Below, piece by piece: positions 31,430-40,406 of a stretch of DNA of 64,000 nucleotides. Source of the stretch: Caulobacter hibisci (GTDB lineage: Bacteria; Pseudomonadota; Alphaproteobacteria; Caulobacterales; Caulobacteraceae); the NCBI RefSeq assembly GCF_016135805.1, contig NZ_JADWOX010000004.1:186001-250000 (forward strand), written 5' to 3'. The position numbers and the translations under genes are program-made. The notes under the pieces were generated by a model, which saw only the letters and a program-made list of their open reading frames with translations, was not told the DNA's origin and ran no database searches. Every line of letters starts with the position of its first letter. The stretch's first letter is position 1.

Positions 31430-33394
31430 ATGCTCGCCGGCTTTCGCTCTTTCGCCAAATCGCCCTTCGCGGTCATCCTCTTCGGCCTGCTGATCGTCAG
31501 CTTCGCCGTGTTCGGGATCAGCGACGTCTTCAAGCAGACCCCGAGCTCGAAGGTCATCGTGGTCGGCTCGCGCTCGGTCACGCCCGAGGACTTCAAGGGC
31601 CGCTTTGACACCTATCGCCGCCAGATGGAGGCCCAGGGCCAGGCCCTGACGCCCGACGACGCGGTGGCCCGCGGCATCGACCGCCAGATGGTGCAGGAGC
31701 TTTCCCTGCAGGAATCGATGGCCGAGCTGATCGGCAAGATGGGCGTGCGCCCGTCCGAGGCCCTGGTCGCCGAGACCCTGCACAAGCAGATGAGCCAGCT
31801 GCCCGCCGGCCAGCGTCCGTTCGACCCGGTGACCGGCAAGTTCGACAAGGACGCCTATCAGCGCCTGCTGGCCGAGAACAACCTGACCCCGACCCGCTTC
31901 GAGGCCTCGCTGCGCGACGACATCGCCCAGTCGCAGTTCTACGCCAGCGTCGCCAACGGCCTGCGCACCCCGCGCATCTATTCGGCCCTGCAGGCGGTCT
32001 ACGGCCTGGAAGGCCGCGACCTGGCCGCCTTCGCCATCAACCCCGCCAGCGTGGCCCAGCCGGCCCCGCCGACCGACGCCCAGCTGCAGGCGTTCATGAC
32101 CGAGAACGCCGCCCGCCTGACCCGTCCGGAGACGCGCGTCCTGCAGGTGGTGCGCTTCAGCGCCAAGGCCCTGGAGCCGACGGTGACCGTCGATCCGGCC
32201 GAGGTGCAGAAGACCTTCGACTTCCGCAAGGACACCCTGGCCCAGCCGGAAACCCGCTCGGTCGTGCAGATCGTCGCGCCTGACGCCAAGGCCGGCGCCG
32301 CCATCGCCGAGCGCCTGCGCAAGGGCGAGGACGCCGCCGCCGTCGCCAAGGCCTATGGCAAGACCCCGGTCGCCATCGTCGACAAGCCCAAGACCGCCCT
32401 GCCCGACCGCAAGGTCGCCGACGCCGCCTTCGCCCTGGCCGAGGGCCAGGTCAGCGCGCCGATCGCCGGCGAGCTGGGCCTGTCGGTGGTCAAGGTGCTG
32501 AAGGTGACCCCGGCCAAGGCCGCCTCGCTGGAGACCGCCCGTCCGCAGATCCTGGCCGACCTGCGCGCCCAGAACGCCCAGGCCAAGGCCTATGACCAGA
32601 CCCAGACCTACCAGGACGCCCGCGACGCCGGCGCCAGCATCCCCGCCGCCGCCGCCAAGGCCGGCGCGGTGATCGTCACCAGCGCCCCGATCACCGCCCA
32701 GGGCGCCGACCTGGCCGGCCAGCCGGCCGCGGGCCTGACGCCCGACGTGCTGAAGACCGCCTTCGCCCTGCCGGCCGGCGGCGAGAGCGACCTGATCGAG
32801 GCGGGCAAGGGCGAGTACTACGCCGTGCGCGTCGAGAAGGTGATCGCCGCCGCCCTGCCCCCGCTGGCCGAGATCAAGGTCCCGCTCAGCCAGCAGTGGA
32901 TGCTGAACGAGATGGTCAAGCGCCTGAAGGCCAAGGCCGACGAGTTGGCCGCGCGCGTCCGCAAGGGCGAGTCGCTGGACAGCGTCGCGGCCGCCGCCGG
33001 TTCAAAGGTGCAGAAGATCGCCGGCCTGTCGCGCGAGAACGCCCAGCAGTACCAAGGCCTGGGCCGCGACCTGCTGGTCGCCTCGTTCAACGCCAAGCCG
33101 GGCGAGGTCTTCACCGCCCGCGCCCCGCAGGTCGGCTACGTGGTCGCCCGCATCGAGGCCGTGCACGCCGGCCAGCCGGTCGACATCGCCCGCGCCACCG
33201 AGAGCCTGCGCCCGCAGACCAGCATGGCCTATATGCGCGACATCGGTCAGGCCAGCCGCGAGGCCGCCTTCGACAAGCTGAAGCCGAAGACCAACCTGAC
33301 CCTGGCCCGCCAGGCCCTCGGCGTCGACACCGACGCCCTGGCCAAGACGACCAAGGGCGCGGCGGCGCCGGCCAAGTCGGGCTCGGCTCAATGA
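31430..33394 (+). CDS. ppiD: Membrane-anchored periplasmic folding factor (PpiD/SurA-N type)
   Basis: This 654-residue chaperone is anchored by one N-terminal transmembrane helix (about 12-30, FAVILFGLLIVSFAVFGI) with the rest in the periplasm. It has the SurA-N/PpiD-type helical domain (about 35-200), a parvulin-like region around 230-350, and a long C-terminal helical part. PpiD-like proteins assist newly secreted outer-membrane proteins at the Sec translocon. Whether its prolyl-isomerase domain is active cannot be judged here. The ATG at 31430 is chosen because the helix then sits close to the N-terminus. Its stop overlaps the trpE start as ATGA, so trpE translation is coupled to it. Confidence 0.92.
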   Translation: MLAGFRSFAKSPFAVILFGLLIVSFAVFGISDVFKQTPSSKVIVVGSRSVTPEDFKGRFDTYRRQMEAQGQALTPDDAVARGIDRQMVQELSLQESMAELIGKMGVRPSEALVAETLHKQMSQLPAGQRPFDPVTGKFDKDAYQRLLAENNLTPTRFEASLRDDIAQSQFYASVANGLRTPRIYSALQAVYGLEGRDLAAFAINPASVAQPAPPTDAQLQAFMTENAARLTRPETRVLQVVRFSAKALEPTVTVDPAEVQKTFDFRKDTLAQPETRSVVQIVAPDAKAGAAIAERLRKGEDAAAVAKAYGKTPVAIVDKPKTALPDRKVADAAFALAEGQVSAPIAGELGLSVVKVLKVTPAKAASLETARPQILADLRAQNAQAKAYDQTQTYQDARDAGASIPAAAAKAGAVIVTSAPITAQGADLAGQPAAGLTPDVLKTAFALPAGGESDLIEAGKGEYYAVRVEKVIAAALPPLAEIKVPLSQQWMLNEMVKRLKAKADELAARVRKGESLDSVAAAAGSKVQKIAGLSRENAQQYQGLGRDLLVASFNAKPGEVFTARAPQVGYVVARIEAVHAGQPVDIARATESLRPQTSMAYMRDIGQASREAAFDKLKPKTNLTLARQALGVDTDALAKTTKGAAAPAKSGSAQ

Positions 33395-34926
33395 GCCTTG
33401 AGCCCGGCTTCGACGCCTTCGCGGCCGGCTACGACGCCGGCCTCCCCCAGCTGGTCTGGACGCGGCTGATCGACGACCTGGAGACCCCGGTCTCGGCCTA
33501 TCTGAAGATCGGCCACGGCCGCCCCTACGCCTTCCTGTTCGAAAGCGTCGAGGGCGGCGCCTGGCGCGGCCGCTATTCGATCGTGGCCATGAAGCCGGAC
33601 GTGGTGTGGCGCTGCCGCGGCGACCAGGCCGAGATCGCCCGCGACGGCGACATCGCCGCCGGCCGCTTTTCGCCGCTGCAAGGCGGGGCGCTGGACAGCC
33701 TGCGCGACCTGATCGCCCAGTCGAAGATGGAGCTTCCGGCCGGCCTGCCGCCGATGGCGGCGGGGATCTTCGGCGCGCTGGGCTACGACACCGTGCGCCT
33801 GGTCGAGAAGCTGCCCGACATCAATCCCGACAGCCTGGGCCTGCCCGACGGCATCATGACCCGGCCCTCGATCGTGGCCGTGTTCGACGCCATCGCCCAG
33901 GAGATCGTCCTGACCACGACCGCGCGGCCGACGCCGGGCGTGTCGGCCAAGGACGCCTATGCGGCGGCCCGCGAGCGGATCGAGACGGTGATGGCCGACC
34001 TGCGCCGTCCGCTGGCCCACGACGCCCCGCGCGTTCCGCAGGGGCCGATGGAATTCACCACCCCGGTCAGCCGCGAGGACTATCGGGAGGTCGTCGAGAA
34101 GGCCAAGGACTACATCCGGGCCGGCGACATCTTCCAGGTGGTGCCCAGCCACCGCTTCCGCGCGCCCTTCGGCCTGGACGCCTTCGCCCTCTACCGCTCG
34201 CTGCGGCGGACCAACCCGTCGCCGTTCCTGTTCTTCCTGGACCTGGACGGCTTCAACCTGGTCGGCTCCAGCCCCGAGATCCTGGTGCGGCTGCGCGACG
34301 GCAAGATCACCATCCGCCCGATCGCCGGCACCCGTCCGCGCGGCGCGACGCCGGAAGAGGACCTGCGGCTCGAGCAGGAACTGCTGGCCGATCCGAAGGA
34401 ACGGTCCGAGCACCTGATGCTGCTGGACCTGGGCCGCAACGACGTCGGCCGCGTGGCCATGCTCGGCCAGGCCGGCAGCAACAGCGGAGCCAAGGCCGGC
34501 AAGGGCGCTAATGTCCGAGTCACCGACAGCTTCACGATCGAGCGCTATAGCCACGTGATGCACATCGTCTCGAACGTCGAGGGCAATGCGCCCGAGAACG
34601 TCGATCCGGTCGACGTGCTGATGGCCGCCCTGCCCGCCGGCACCCTGTCGGGCGCGCCCAAGGTGCGGGCGATGGAGATCATCGACGAGCTGGAGGTCGA
34701 GAAGCGCGGCATCGGCTACGCCGGCGCCGTGGGCTATATCGGCGCCGACGGCTCGGTGGACACCTGCATCGTGCTGCGCACGGCCCTGGTCAAGGACGGC
34801 ATGATGTACGTCCAGGCCGGCGGCGGGGTGGTGGCCGACAGCGACGCCGACGCCGAATACGACGAGACCCTGCACAAGTCCCGCGCCCTCAAGCGGGCCG
34901 CCGAGGAAGCCTGGCGCTTCGCCTGA
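33391..34926 (+). CDS. trpE: Anthranilate synthase component I
   Basis: TrpE, with TrpG, converts chorismate to anthranilate, the first step of tryptophan synthesis. The 511-residue protein has the N-terminal FLFESVEGGAWRGRYS region linked to feedback binding of tryptophan. The C-terminal chorismate-binding domain includes RAGDIFQVVPSHRF, GSSPEILVR, IRPIAGTRPRG and LPAGTLSGAPKVRAMEII. The ATG at 33391 overlaps the ppiD stop (ATGA). The following trpGDC genes are displaced by about 3.8 kb of opposite-strand genes, and a strong terminator follows trpE, so the two parts of the pathway have separate transcripts. Confidence 0.98.
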   Translation: MSLEPGFDAFAAGYDAGLPQLVWTRLIDDLETPVSAYLKIGHGRPYAFLFESVEGGAWRGRYSIVAMKPDVVWRCRGDQAEIARDGDIAAGRFSPLQGGALDSLRDLIAQSKMELPAGLPPMAAGIFGALGYDTVRLVEKLPDINPDSLGLPDGIMTRPSIVAVFDAIAQEIVLTTTARPTPGVSAKDAYAAARERIETVMADLRRPLAHDAPRVPQGPMEFTTPVSREDYREVVEKAKDYIRAGDIFQVVPSHRFRAPFGLDAFALYRSLRRTNPSPFLFFLDLDGFNLVGSSPEILVRLRDGKITIRPIAGTRPRGATPEEDLRLEQELLADPKERSEHLMLLDLGRNDVGRVAMLGQAGSNSGAKAGKGANVRVTDSFTIERYSHVMHIVSNVEGNAPENVDPVDVLMAALPAGTLSGAPKVRAMEIIDELEVEKRGIGYAGAVGYIGADGSVDTCIVLRTALVKDGMMYVQAGGGVVADSDADAEYDETLHKSRALKRAAEEAWRFA

Positions 34927-34950
34927 GGCTTCGGTCGGATCGAAAAGCGA

Positions 34951-34985
34951 GGCGGCGGCTCCCGGCGGAGCCGCCGCCTTTTTCG
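34951..34985 (+). terminator. Intrinsic terminator after trpE
   Basis: GGCGGCGGCTCC and GGAGCCGCCGCC form a perfect 12-bp stem with a CGGC loop, followed by TTTTT. It lies 25 bp past the trpE stop and ends the ppiD-trpE transcript. Confidence 0.93.
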
Positions 34986-34986
34986 T

Positions 34987-36549
34987 TCAGGTCGCGACGG
35001 TCTTGGCGTGGATGCGGCGCACGGTCTCCTGGGCCGACAGGGCCGCGCCCTCCTGCCAGGCGTTGATGTAGCTCATGTGCTCGCCGGCGAAGTGGAACGG
35101 ACCGTCGGGCTTGCACAGCACGGCGTAGTCGGTGGCTCGCTGCTCGTCGCGCCAGCCGACGGCGACGCCCTCGTTGAACGGGGTCTGCATCCACGACACC
35201 GTCACCGGCTTGGCCAGCTCCGCGCCCTTGCCGGGGTGGAACTTGTCGATGACCCGTCGCGAGACCGCGAACCGCTCGTCGAACGACAGGGCGGCGTATT
35301 TGGGCGGGGCGTCGGGTCCCGAAAAGCCGATCGAATAGGCCCCGACCAGCACGCCGGTCTTTTCGCCAAAGCCCCCGCTGGGATACCAGACCAGCTCGCT
35401 GCTCTCGTCCGTCCAGCCCAGCCCCCCGTACTGGAAGTCGTCCTGCTCCCAGAACCGGCGGGTCTCCCAGGCGACCTTGGTGCCGTGGTGGTATTCGGCG
35501 GCGGCGATGGCCTGCTTCACGCGCGGCGAGAAGTCGGACGGGATCTTGGCCAGCACCGGCAGCGGCAGGGTGCAGACGCAGTGGTCGGCCTCGACGGCCT
35601 TCTCGCCGAAGGCGTCGGCATAGACGATGCGCACGCCCTTGGTGGTCCGCTTGATGGCCTTGACCTGGGCGCCCAGCACCACCGACGCCTTCACCTTCTC
35701 GAACAGGGCATAGGGGATCCGGTCCATGCCGCCGATCGGCTGCAGCATGGTGGCCTGCATGTCGATGATCTCTTCGAAGACCAGGCTCGCGCCCCAGAAG
35801 CGGGCGTTCATCATGTCGGCCATGCGCAGCGGAGCGCCGGCCTTGGGCGGGGCGTCGTAGCCGCCCGGCGGCGAGGAAAAGCCGGCGCGGGTCGAGCCGG
35901 TATAGGCCCCGTCCTTGCCCAGATCACCGTAGGCCGAGAGGTAGCCGAGCAGCATTTCCTTGTCGACGCCGGTCAGTTCCTGGTCGAGCGCGCGCTTGCT
36001 GACCGCCTTGGACAGCAGTTCGGTGAAGGCGCCGCGGGTGTCGTCGACGGCCTGGCGCTCGCTGACCACCTTGCCGCCGAAGTCGAGCTTGGCCCCCCGG
36101 TTGGCGTTGACCATCACCTCCAGCGGCACGCCCAGCTCCTGGCAGTAGCCGAGCACGGCGTGGTGCCATTGCGGGATGCGGGCGGGACCGGCGTTGAAAT
36201 AGGCGTGGCGGCCGGGCGCCCAGTCGCAGACCTGGTCGGGCCGGCCGTTCTGGACGATGCGGTCGCCGCCGCGGATCGACCAGACCCGACCGCCCGGCCG
36301 CTCGCGCGCCTCCAGGACGACGACGTCGTAGCCGCCCTTGCGCAGTTCGTAGGCGGCGACCAGGCCGGCGATCCCGCCGCCCAGCACCACCACCTTGCTG
36401 CCCTTGCCCGCGCCGGCCGGCAGGTTCGGCGGTCCGGCATAGGCCCGCGGCGCGGCCAACAGGCCAAGGCCCATCATCGTCGTGTAGAGCGCGCCATAGC
36501 CGCCGGCGGCGCCGACCGCCGTCAGGAACCTGCGTCGAGAAACAGCCAC
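34987..36549 (-). CDS. Tat-exported flavin amine oxidase
   Basis: This 520-residue FAD-dependent amine oxidase resembles L-amino-acid oxidases and monoamine oxidases. The N-terminus SRRRFLTAVGAAGG is a twin-arginine signal, so the folded flavoprotein is sent to the periplasm. The FAD motif VVVLGGGIAGLVAAYEL is followed by LEARERPGGRVWSI, and the C-terminal FAD-contact region is FHFAGEHMSYINAWQEGA. The likely start is GTG at 36549, with GAAGGGG upstream; a TTG at 36612 is less likely. The substrate is unknown; an amino acid or amine is expected. It begins the minus-strand block that separates trpE from trpG. Confidence 0.9.
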   Translation of the reverse strand: MAVSRRRFLTAVGAAGGYGALYTTMMGLGLLAAPRAYAGPPNLPAGAGKGSKVVVLGGGIAGLVAAYELRKGGYDVVVLEARERPGGRVWSIRGGDRIVQNGRPDQVCDWAPGRHAYFNAGPARIPQWHHAVLGYCQELGVPLEVMVNANRGAKLDFGGKVVSERQAVDDTRGAFTELLSKAVSKRALDQELTGVDKEMLLGYLSAYGDLGKDGAYTGSTRAGFSSPPGGYDAPPKAGAPLRMADMMNARFWGASLVFEEIIDMQATMLQPIGGMDRIPYALFEKVKASVVLGAQVKAIKRTTKGVRIVYADAFGEKAVEADHCVCTLPLPVLAKIPSDFSPRVKQAIAAAEYHHGTKVAWETRRFWEQDDFQYGGLGWTDESSELVWYPSGGFGEKTGVLVGAYSIGFSGPDAPPKYAALSFDERFAVSRRVIDKFHPGKGAELAKPVTVSWMQTPFNEGVAVGWRDEQRATDYAVLCKPDGPFHFAGEHMSYINAWQEGAALSAQETVRRIHAKTVAT

Positions 36550-36667
36550 TTCACACCCCTTCGATGACCGAAGCAGGCATGTCAGACCCGGCCGGGCGGA
36601 GCCGGCAAGCAACGAGGCGCGAATAGAAGAAGTTTGTCGAACGGCGCCCCGCGAACGCGCGACGGGC

Positions 36668-36874
36668 TCAGTCGCCCAGGCGTTCCTTCGGCAGGTGCTG
36701 GGTGATCGCCGGCGGGGCCAGCACCATCACGGCCGCGAAACTGACCGCGGCGCTGGCGGCGAAGGCGGCGGCCATCAGCACCGGCATCATTTTCTGACGG
36801 CGGATCGGCGTGCGCAGCAGCGCCCGGGCATAGGCCAAGGCGGCGTTGTCGAGGGTGGAATCAGCGACGGACAT
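36668..36874 (-). CDS. Small single-pass membrane protein, unknown
   Basis: This is a 68-residue protein I do not recognise. A charged N-terminal half (RALLRTPIRRQKM) is followed by one hydrophobic helix at about 30-53 (MPVLMAAAFAASAAVSFAAVMVLA) and a short polar tail. No cysteine or metal motif is present. It lies between the DUF488 pair and the amine oxidase gene on the same strand, with 38 bp before and 118 bp after it, so it could belong to either transcript. The ATG at 36874 gives the whole reading; the small size makes it less certain. Confidence 0.55.
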   Translation of the reverse strand: MSVADSTLDNAALAYARALLRTPIRRQKMMPVLMAAAFAASAAVSFAAVMVLAPPAITQHLPKERLGD

Positions 36875-36912
36875 GAAGCGCAGTGTCGTTCAGATCAGAC
36901 GTTCGCGCGAGG

Positions 36913-37362
36913 TCACAGATGTCGCACCTTCAATGCCCCGCCCCACTTGCCGTTGAGGTACTCGCAGACGAGCCGCCGGTGGCAGTTGTGAGGCGTCGCC
37001 TCCGAGCAGAGCAGGCAACTCCCGTCGAAAAGGCCGGGCTTGAGCCGATCTTCCACACATCGCTCTGCCATCAACGCCAGGAAGCTGGTCTCGAAGACAC
37101 GCCAGTCGCCCTTGTCCTTCTTGAAGGCCTTGAGGATCGCGTCGGTCGGCGCCAGTAGCGGCTCGTGGCGATAGCTCATCCCGCCGATGGCCTTCAAGAA
37201 GTAGGACAGGTCGTCTGACTTGGCGAAGCCCGCCAGCTGCGAGGTGTTGTGCAGCCGCACATCGATGACCGATCTGACGCCAGCGGCCTTCAGTCGGCCG
37301 AAGAAACCCTCGGCGCTGGTCTGGGTGAAGCCGATGGTGGACAGGCTGGCGGCGTCGGTCAT
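36913..37362 (-). CDS. DUF488-family protein (second copy)
   Basis: This 149-residue protein belongs to the DUF488 family, whose biochemical role is not established. It opens with STIGFTQTSAEGFFGRL, has VRSVIDVRLHN (the conserved DVR segment), and carries the paired-cysteine motif LLCSEATPHNCHRRLV near the C-terminus. It overlaps the preceding DUF488 gene by 4 nt (ATGA), so the two are translated together. Both keep the CSE...CHR motif but otherwise differ, suggesting a heteromeric pair rather than a recent duplication. By eye its composition is less GC-rich than its neighbours, which fits acquisition. Confidence 0.85.
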   Translation of the reverse strand: MTDAASLSTIGFTQTSAEGFFGRLKAAGVRSVIDVRLHNTSQLAGFAKSDDLSYFLKAIGGMSYRHEPLLAPTDAILKAFKKDKGDWRVFETSFLALMAERCVEDRLKPGLFDGSCLLCSEATPHNCHRRLVCEYLNGKWGGALKVRHL

Positions 37363-37988
37363 TCGGCCGCCGTCGACGCCTCGACTTCGGCGACCGCCTC
37401 GGCATAGGCGACCTTTCGCGCCCTCTGGACATAGGCGCGGGCCAGTCGGCTTTCGCGGCCTTCGAAAATGTCCTCGTGTTCGAGACCTTCGCAGACCAGA
37501 AGTCTGTGCTCGGTCGTCTCGTGGGGCTCGACCGCCCCATCGGGATGAATGTGCGCCACTGCCAGCCCGCGCTCTTGCAGCCGCCGCGAAACCAGCAGGC
37601 AGCGATGGCAGTCGAGCGGCTCTTTCTCAGAACACATCAAGGCGACCAGGTGGGTCTTGGCGCCCTTTACGACGCGGTCCAGGCCTTCGCGGAACCGAGG
37701 TTCAATCGCCATCGCCTCGTAATCGGCGACGCCCTGGTCGAAGAGATGCGCGCCTTCGGGCCGACCGCCCAGTTCGGCGCCGAGAAAGACGTAGGCCACG
37801 CCTTCGCTCTTCAGGCGGGCCGCCAGGGTCTCGCGATTGAACTGCGGCGTATGCCTGGACCAGGGGCTTGTGCGCACGTCGGCCACGGCCGTCACGCCGG
37901 CGCCGCGCAGCAGTTCGGAGAACCGGTCCCAACCATGGTTGGAATGACCGATCGTCAGGACGCGGGCTTCAGAGCGCATGGATTCCAT
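37359..37988 (-). CDS. DUF488-family protein (first copy, longer)
   Basis: This 209-residue DUF488 protein begins with VLTIGHSNHGWDRFSELL and has AVADVRTSPWSRHTPQFNR and the conserved LMCSEKEPLDCHRCLL. A C-terminal extension of about 60 residues contains HIHPDGAVEPHETTEHRLL. The ATG at 37988 overlaps the upstream gene by 20 nt; an internal ATG at 37979 is also possible. It is the middle gene of a tight three-gene cassette (37969-38640, this one, 36913-37362). The conserved Cys and His suggest a metal site or nucleophile, but no activity is known to me. Confidence 0.88.
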   Translation of the reverse strand: MESMRSEARVLTIGHSNHGWDRFSELLRGAGVTAVADVRTSPWSRHTPQFNRETLAARLKSEGVAYVFLGAELGGRPEGAHLFDQGVADYEAMAIEPRFREGLDRVVKGAKTHLVALMCSEKEPLDCHRCLLVSRRLQERGLAVAHIHPDGAVEPHETTEHRLLVCEGLEHEDIFEGRESRLARAYVQRARKVAYAEAVAEVEASTAAE

Positions 37989-38640
37989 TGACCTGAAGAT
38001 AGCATCGGTCGGGCGCGGCGTCGAAGGGACGAGCCAGACCCAGGCGAACCTGGCAAAGTCCTCGCTCGGGCAGCAAAGCCTTGGCGTCGTCGAGGCCTTC
38101 CTTCTGGAACGCCTGCTTCAGGTCCTTCGCGCCGACCGGCAGGAGGAGCTTGTGGCCTCGTAGCTCGATATCCAGCTTCAGCCGGCGCTCATCGCCAAAG
38201 ACCAGTTCCGACAGGCCTAGACGTTCGACCAAGGCCGTTTCGCAAGCCAGCGATCCGCAAGGGCTGTCCGCTGGCGCGTAGGCCTTTGCCCCTTCAAAGA
38301 CCAGGTGCGGGCCAAACGCGGCCTCGACGGAGATATCGGCGGCTCGGGCCAGGACCGTCTTGAACTCGACCGCGCTCAGGACCCCAGATCGATAGGGGTT
38401 TCCCGTAACGACCACGTCCTCGGTCCGGTGAGGCATCGCCGTATCGGGCGTTTCTCCGCGAAACCGGACGACATGACCTGGATGAAAAGTCGTGTTGGGT
38501 CCGCAGACGATGGCTGGCCAGAACCCGCCAGCAACCGGCTCAGGTCGCACCATGCGTCCGAGCCGCCTGTCGAACCCGGCCACGCAACGCAGTTTCGGTC
38601 CGTACAGCGTCACTTCCGTGACGACGATCTCATGCCACAT
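37969..38640 (-). CDS. Uncharacterised protein, possibly of the dual-OB-fold type, linked to DUF488
   Basis: This 223-residue soluble protein is not confidently recognised. The N-terminus EIVVTEVTLYGPKLRCVAGFDRRLGRMVRP, split around a CVAGFD strand, recalls the dual OB-fold proteins often found beside DUF488 genes; this is from memory and tentative. The middle holds GHVVRFRGETPDT and a SPCGSLACE segment. There is no signal peptide or membrane helix. I choose the ATG at 38640 because TGAGG lies 6 bp upstream; a TTG at 38652 is the alternative. It is the first gene of the cassette and overlaps the first DUF488 gene. An OB fold would suggest nucleic-acid binding. Confidence 0.65.
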   Translation of the reverse strand: MWHEIVVTEVTLYGPKLRCVAGFDRRLGRMVRPEPVAGGFWPAIVCGPNTTFHPGHVVRFRGETPDTAMPHRTEDVVVTGNPYRSGVLSAVEFKTVLARAADISVEAAFGPHLVFEGAKAYAPADSPCGSLACETALVERLGLSELVFGDERRLKLDIELRGHKLLLPVGAKDLKQAFQKEGLDDAKALLPERGLCQVRLGLARPFDAAPDRCYLQVNGIHAL

Positions 38641-38765
38641 ACGCTGCCTCAACGCGCACCAGCAACAATACTCACGTTAAACGGAAGTGAGCCGCCTCGG
38701 CAACCATTCCCTGGCTTGGCGCGGCCGGCGGTTGGCCCTAGAAGCGAGGCTCGAAAGGCGGCGTC

Positions 38766-39362
38766 ATGATCCTGGTCATCGATAACTACGACAGCTTTAC
38801 CTACAACCTCGTGCACTACCTGAACGAGTTGGGGGCCGAGACGCTCGTTCATCGCAACGACGACCTGACGGTGCAGGAGGCCCTGGGCCTGAAGCCGCAG
38901 GCGGTGCTGCTGTCGCCGGGCCCCAAGGCGCCGGACCAGGCCGGCATCTGCCTGCCGCTACTGCGCGGCGCGCCCGACGACCTGGCGATCCTGGGCGTGT
39001 GCCTGGGCCACCAGGCCATTGGCCAGGCCTATGGCGGCGAGGTGATCCGCGCCAAGGAGGTCATGCACGGCAAGACCAGCCCGATCCGCCACGCCAACAA
39101 GGGCATCTTCAAGGACCTGCCCGACCCGTTCACCGCCACCCGCTATCACAGCCTGGCGGTGCGCCGCGAAGACCTGCCCGAAGAGCTGGAAGTCACCGCC
39201 TGGACCGCCGACGGCGAGATCATGGGCGTGCAGCACAAGACCCGCCCGGTGCACGGCGTGCAGTTCCACCCCGAATCCATCGCCACCGAGGGCGGCCACC
39301 AGCTGCTGGCCAACTTCCTCGACCTGGCCGGCGTGCGTCGCGACGCGGCGATCTGGGTCTAG
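38766..39362 (+). CDS. trpG: Anthranilate synthase component II (glutamine amidotransferase)
   Basis: TrpG supplies ammonia from glutamine to TrpE. The 198-residue class I amidotransferase has the oxyanion strand [13 protein letters not shown], the nucleophile C79 in [11 protein letters not shown], and the His-Glu pair in [13 protein letters not shown]. It starts the trpGDC group and is not next to trpE, which lies 3.8 kb upstream beyond opposite-strand genes. It could also serve para-aminobenzoate synthesis, as TrpG does in some bacteria. The promoter must lie in the 125 bp between it and the divergent cassette start. trpD follows 15 bp later. Confidence 0.97.
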   Translation: MILVIDNYDSFTYNLVHYLNELGAETLVHRNDDLTVQEALGLKPQAVLLSPGPKAPDQAGICLPLLRGAPDDLAILGVCLGHQAIGQAYGGEVIRAKEVMHGKTSPIRHANKGIFKDLPDPFTATRYHSLAVRREDLPEELEVTAWTADGEIMGVQHKTRPVHGVQFHPESIATEGGHQLLANFLDLAGVRRDAAIWV

Positions 39363-39377
39363 GACGGGACTTCAGAC

Positions 39378-40406
39378 ATGTCCGACGCCTTCAAGCCCCT
39401 GCTGGCCAAGCTGGCCGACGGCCAGACCCTTTCGGAAGACGACGCCGAAGTCTTCTTCAGCGCTTGCCTGCGCGGCGAGCCGACGCCGGCCCAGGTGGCC
39501 GCGGCGGTGACCGCCATGCGCCTGCGCGGCGAGACCGTCGGCGAGATCGCCGCCTGCGCCCGGGCCATGCGCCGCGCGGCCGTGCACCTGGAGCATCCCT
39601 ATGACGTCGTCGACGTCTGCGGCACCGGGGGCGACGGCCTGCACACCCTGAACATCTCCACCGCCGTGGGCTTCGTGGCCGCCGGCGGGGGCCTGAAGGT
39701 CGCCAAGCACGGCAACCGCGCGGTGACGTCGAAGTCGGGCACCGCCGACGTGCTGGCGGCCCTGGGCGTCAATATCGACGCGACGCTTACCCAGCAGCGC
39801 GCCGCGCTGGACAGCGCCGGCATCTGCTTCCTGTTCGCCCAGTCGCACCACGGGGCGATGAAGCACGTCGCCCCGATCCGCCAGCAACTAGGCTTCCGAA
39901 CCATCTTCAACCTGCTGGGCCCGCTGACCAATCCGGCCGGCGCCAAGCGCCAGGTGGTCGGCGTCTCGGCCCCGCGCTTCGTGGAGCCGATCGCCCGCGC
40001 CCTCGGAGCCCTGGGCGCCGAGCGCGCTTGGTCGGTGCACGGCGGCGGCATGGACGAGCTGACCATCACCGGCGAGACCGAGGTGGCCGAATGGCGCGAG
40101 GGGGCGATCCGCCTCTTCACCATCACGCCTGAGGCCGTGGGCCTGCAGCGCGCCTCGCTGGCCGAGATCACCGGCGGGGATCCCGCCTTCAACGCCGCCG
40201 CCCTGACCCGCCTGCTCGACGGCGAGACCGGCGCCTATCGCGACATCGTGCTGCTCAACGCCGCCGCCGCCTTCCTGGTGGCCGACAAGGTCGAGACCCT
40301 GCGCGAAGGCGTCGAGCTGGCCGGCGCCGTGCTCGACGACGGCCGCGCCAAGGCCGCCCTCGCCGGCCTCGTGGCCGCCACCAACGCCCAGACAGTGACC
40401 GCATGA
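39378..40406 (+). CDS. trpD: Anthranilate phosphoribosyltransferase
   Basis: TrpD joins anthranilate to PRPP, the second step of tryptophan synthesis. The 342-residue protein has the PRPP-binding [16 protein letters not shown] and the anthranilate/phosphate region [17 protein letters not shown]. The [35 protein letters not shown] segment is characteristic of the family, and [10 protein letters not shown] follows. The length is normal. It overlaps trpC by 4 nt (ATGA), so the two are translationally coupled, as in many trp operons. It is separate from TrpG here, unlike the enteric TrpGD fusion. Confidence 0.98.
   Translation: MSDAFKPLLAKLADGQTLSEDDAEVFFSACLRGEPTPAQVAAAVTAMRLRGETVGEIAACARAMRRAAVHLEHPYDVVDVCGTGGDGLHTLNISTAVGFVAAGGGLKVAKHGNRAVTSKSGTADVLAALGVNIDATLTQQRAALDSAGICFLFAQSHHGAMKHVAPIRQQLGFRTIFNLLGPLTNPAGAKRQVVGVSAPRFVEPIARALGALGAERAWSVHGGGMDELTITGETEVAEWREGAIRLFTITPEAVGLQRASLAEITGGDPAFNAAALTRLLDGETGAYRDIVLLNAAAAFLVADKVETLREGVELAGAVLDDGRAKAALAGLVAATNAQTVTA

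Noticed and set aside
32896..33390. Upstream extension of the trpE frame
   Set aside because: It lies inside ppiD in another frame, has no TrpE similarity, and the ATG at 33391 gives the normal length.
38660..38765. Tryptophan attenuator upstream of trpG
   Set aside because: No short leader peptide with adjacent tryptophan codons and no alternative hairpins could be found in the gap.
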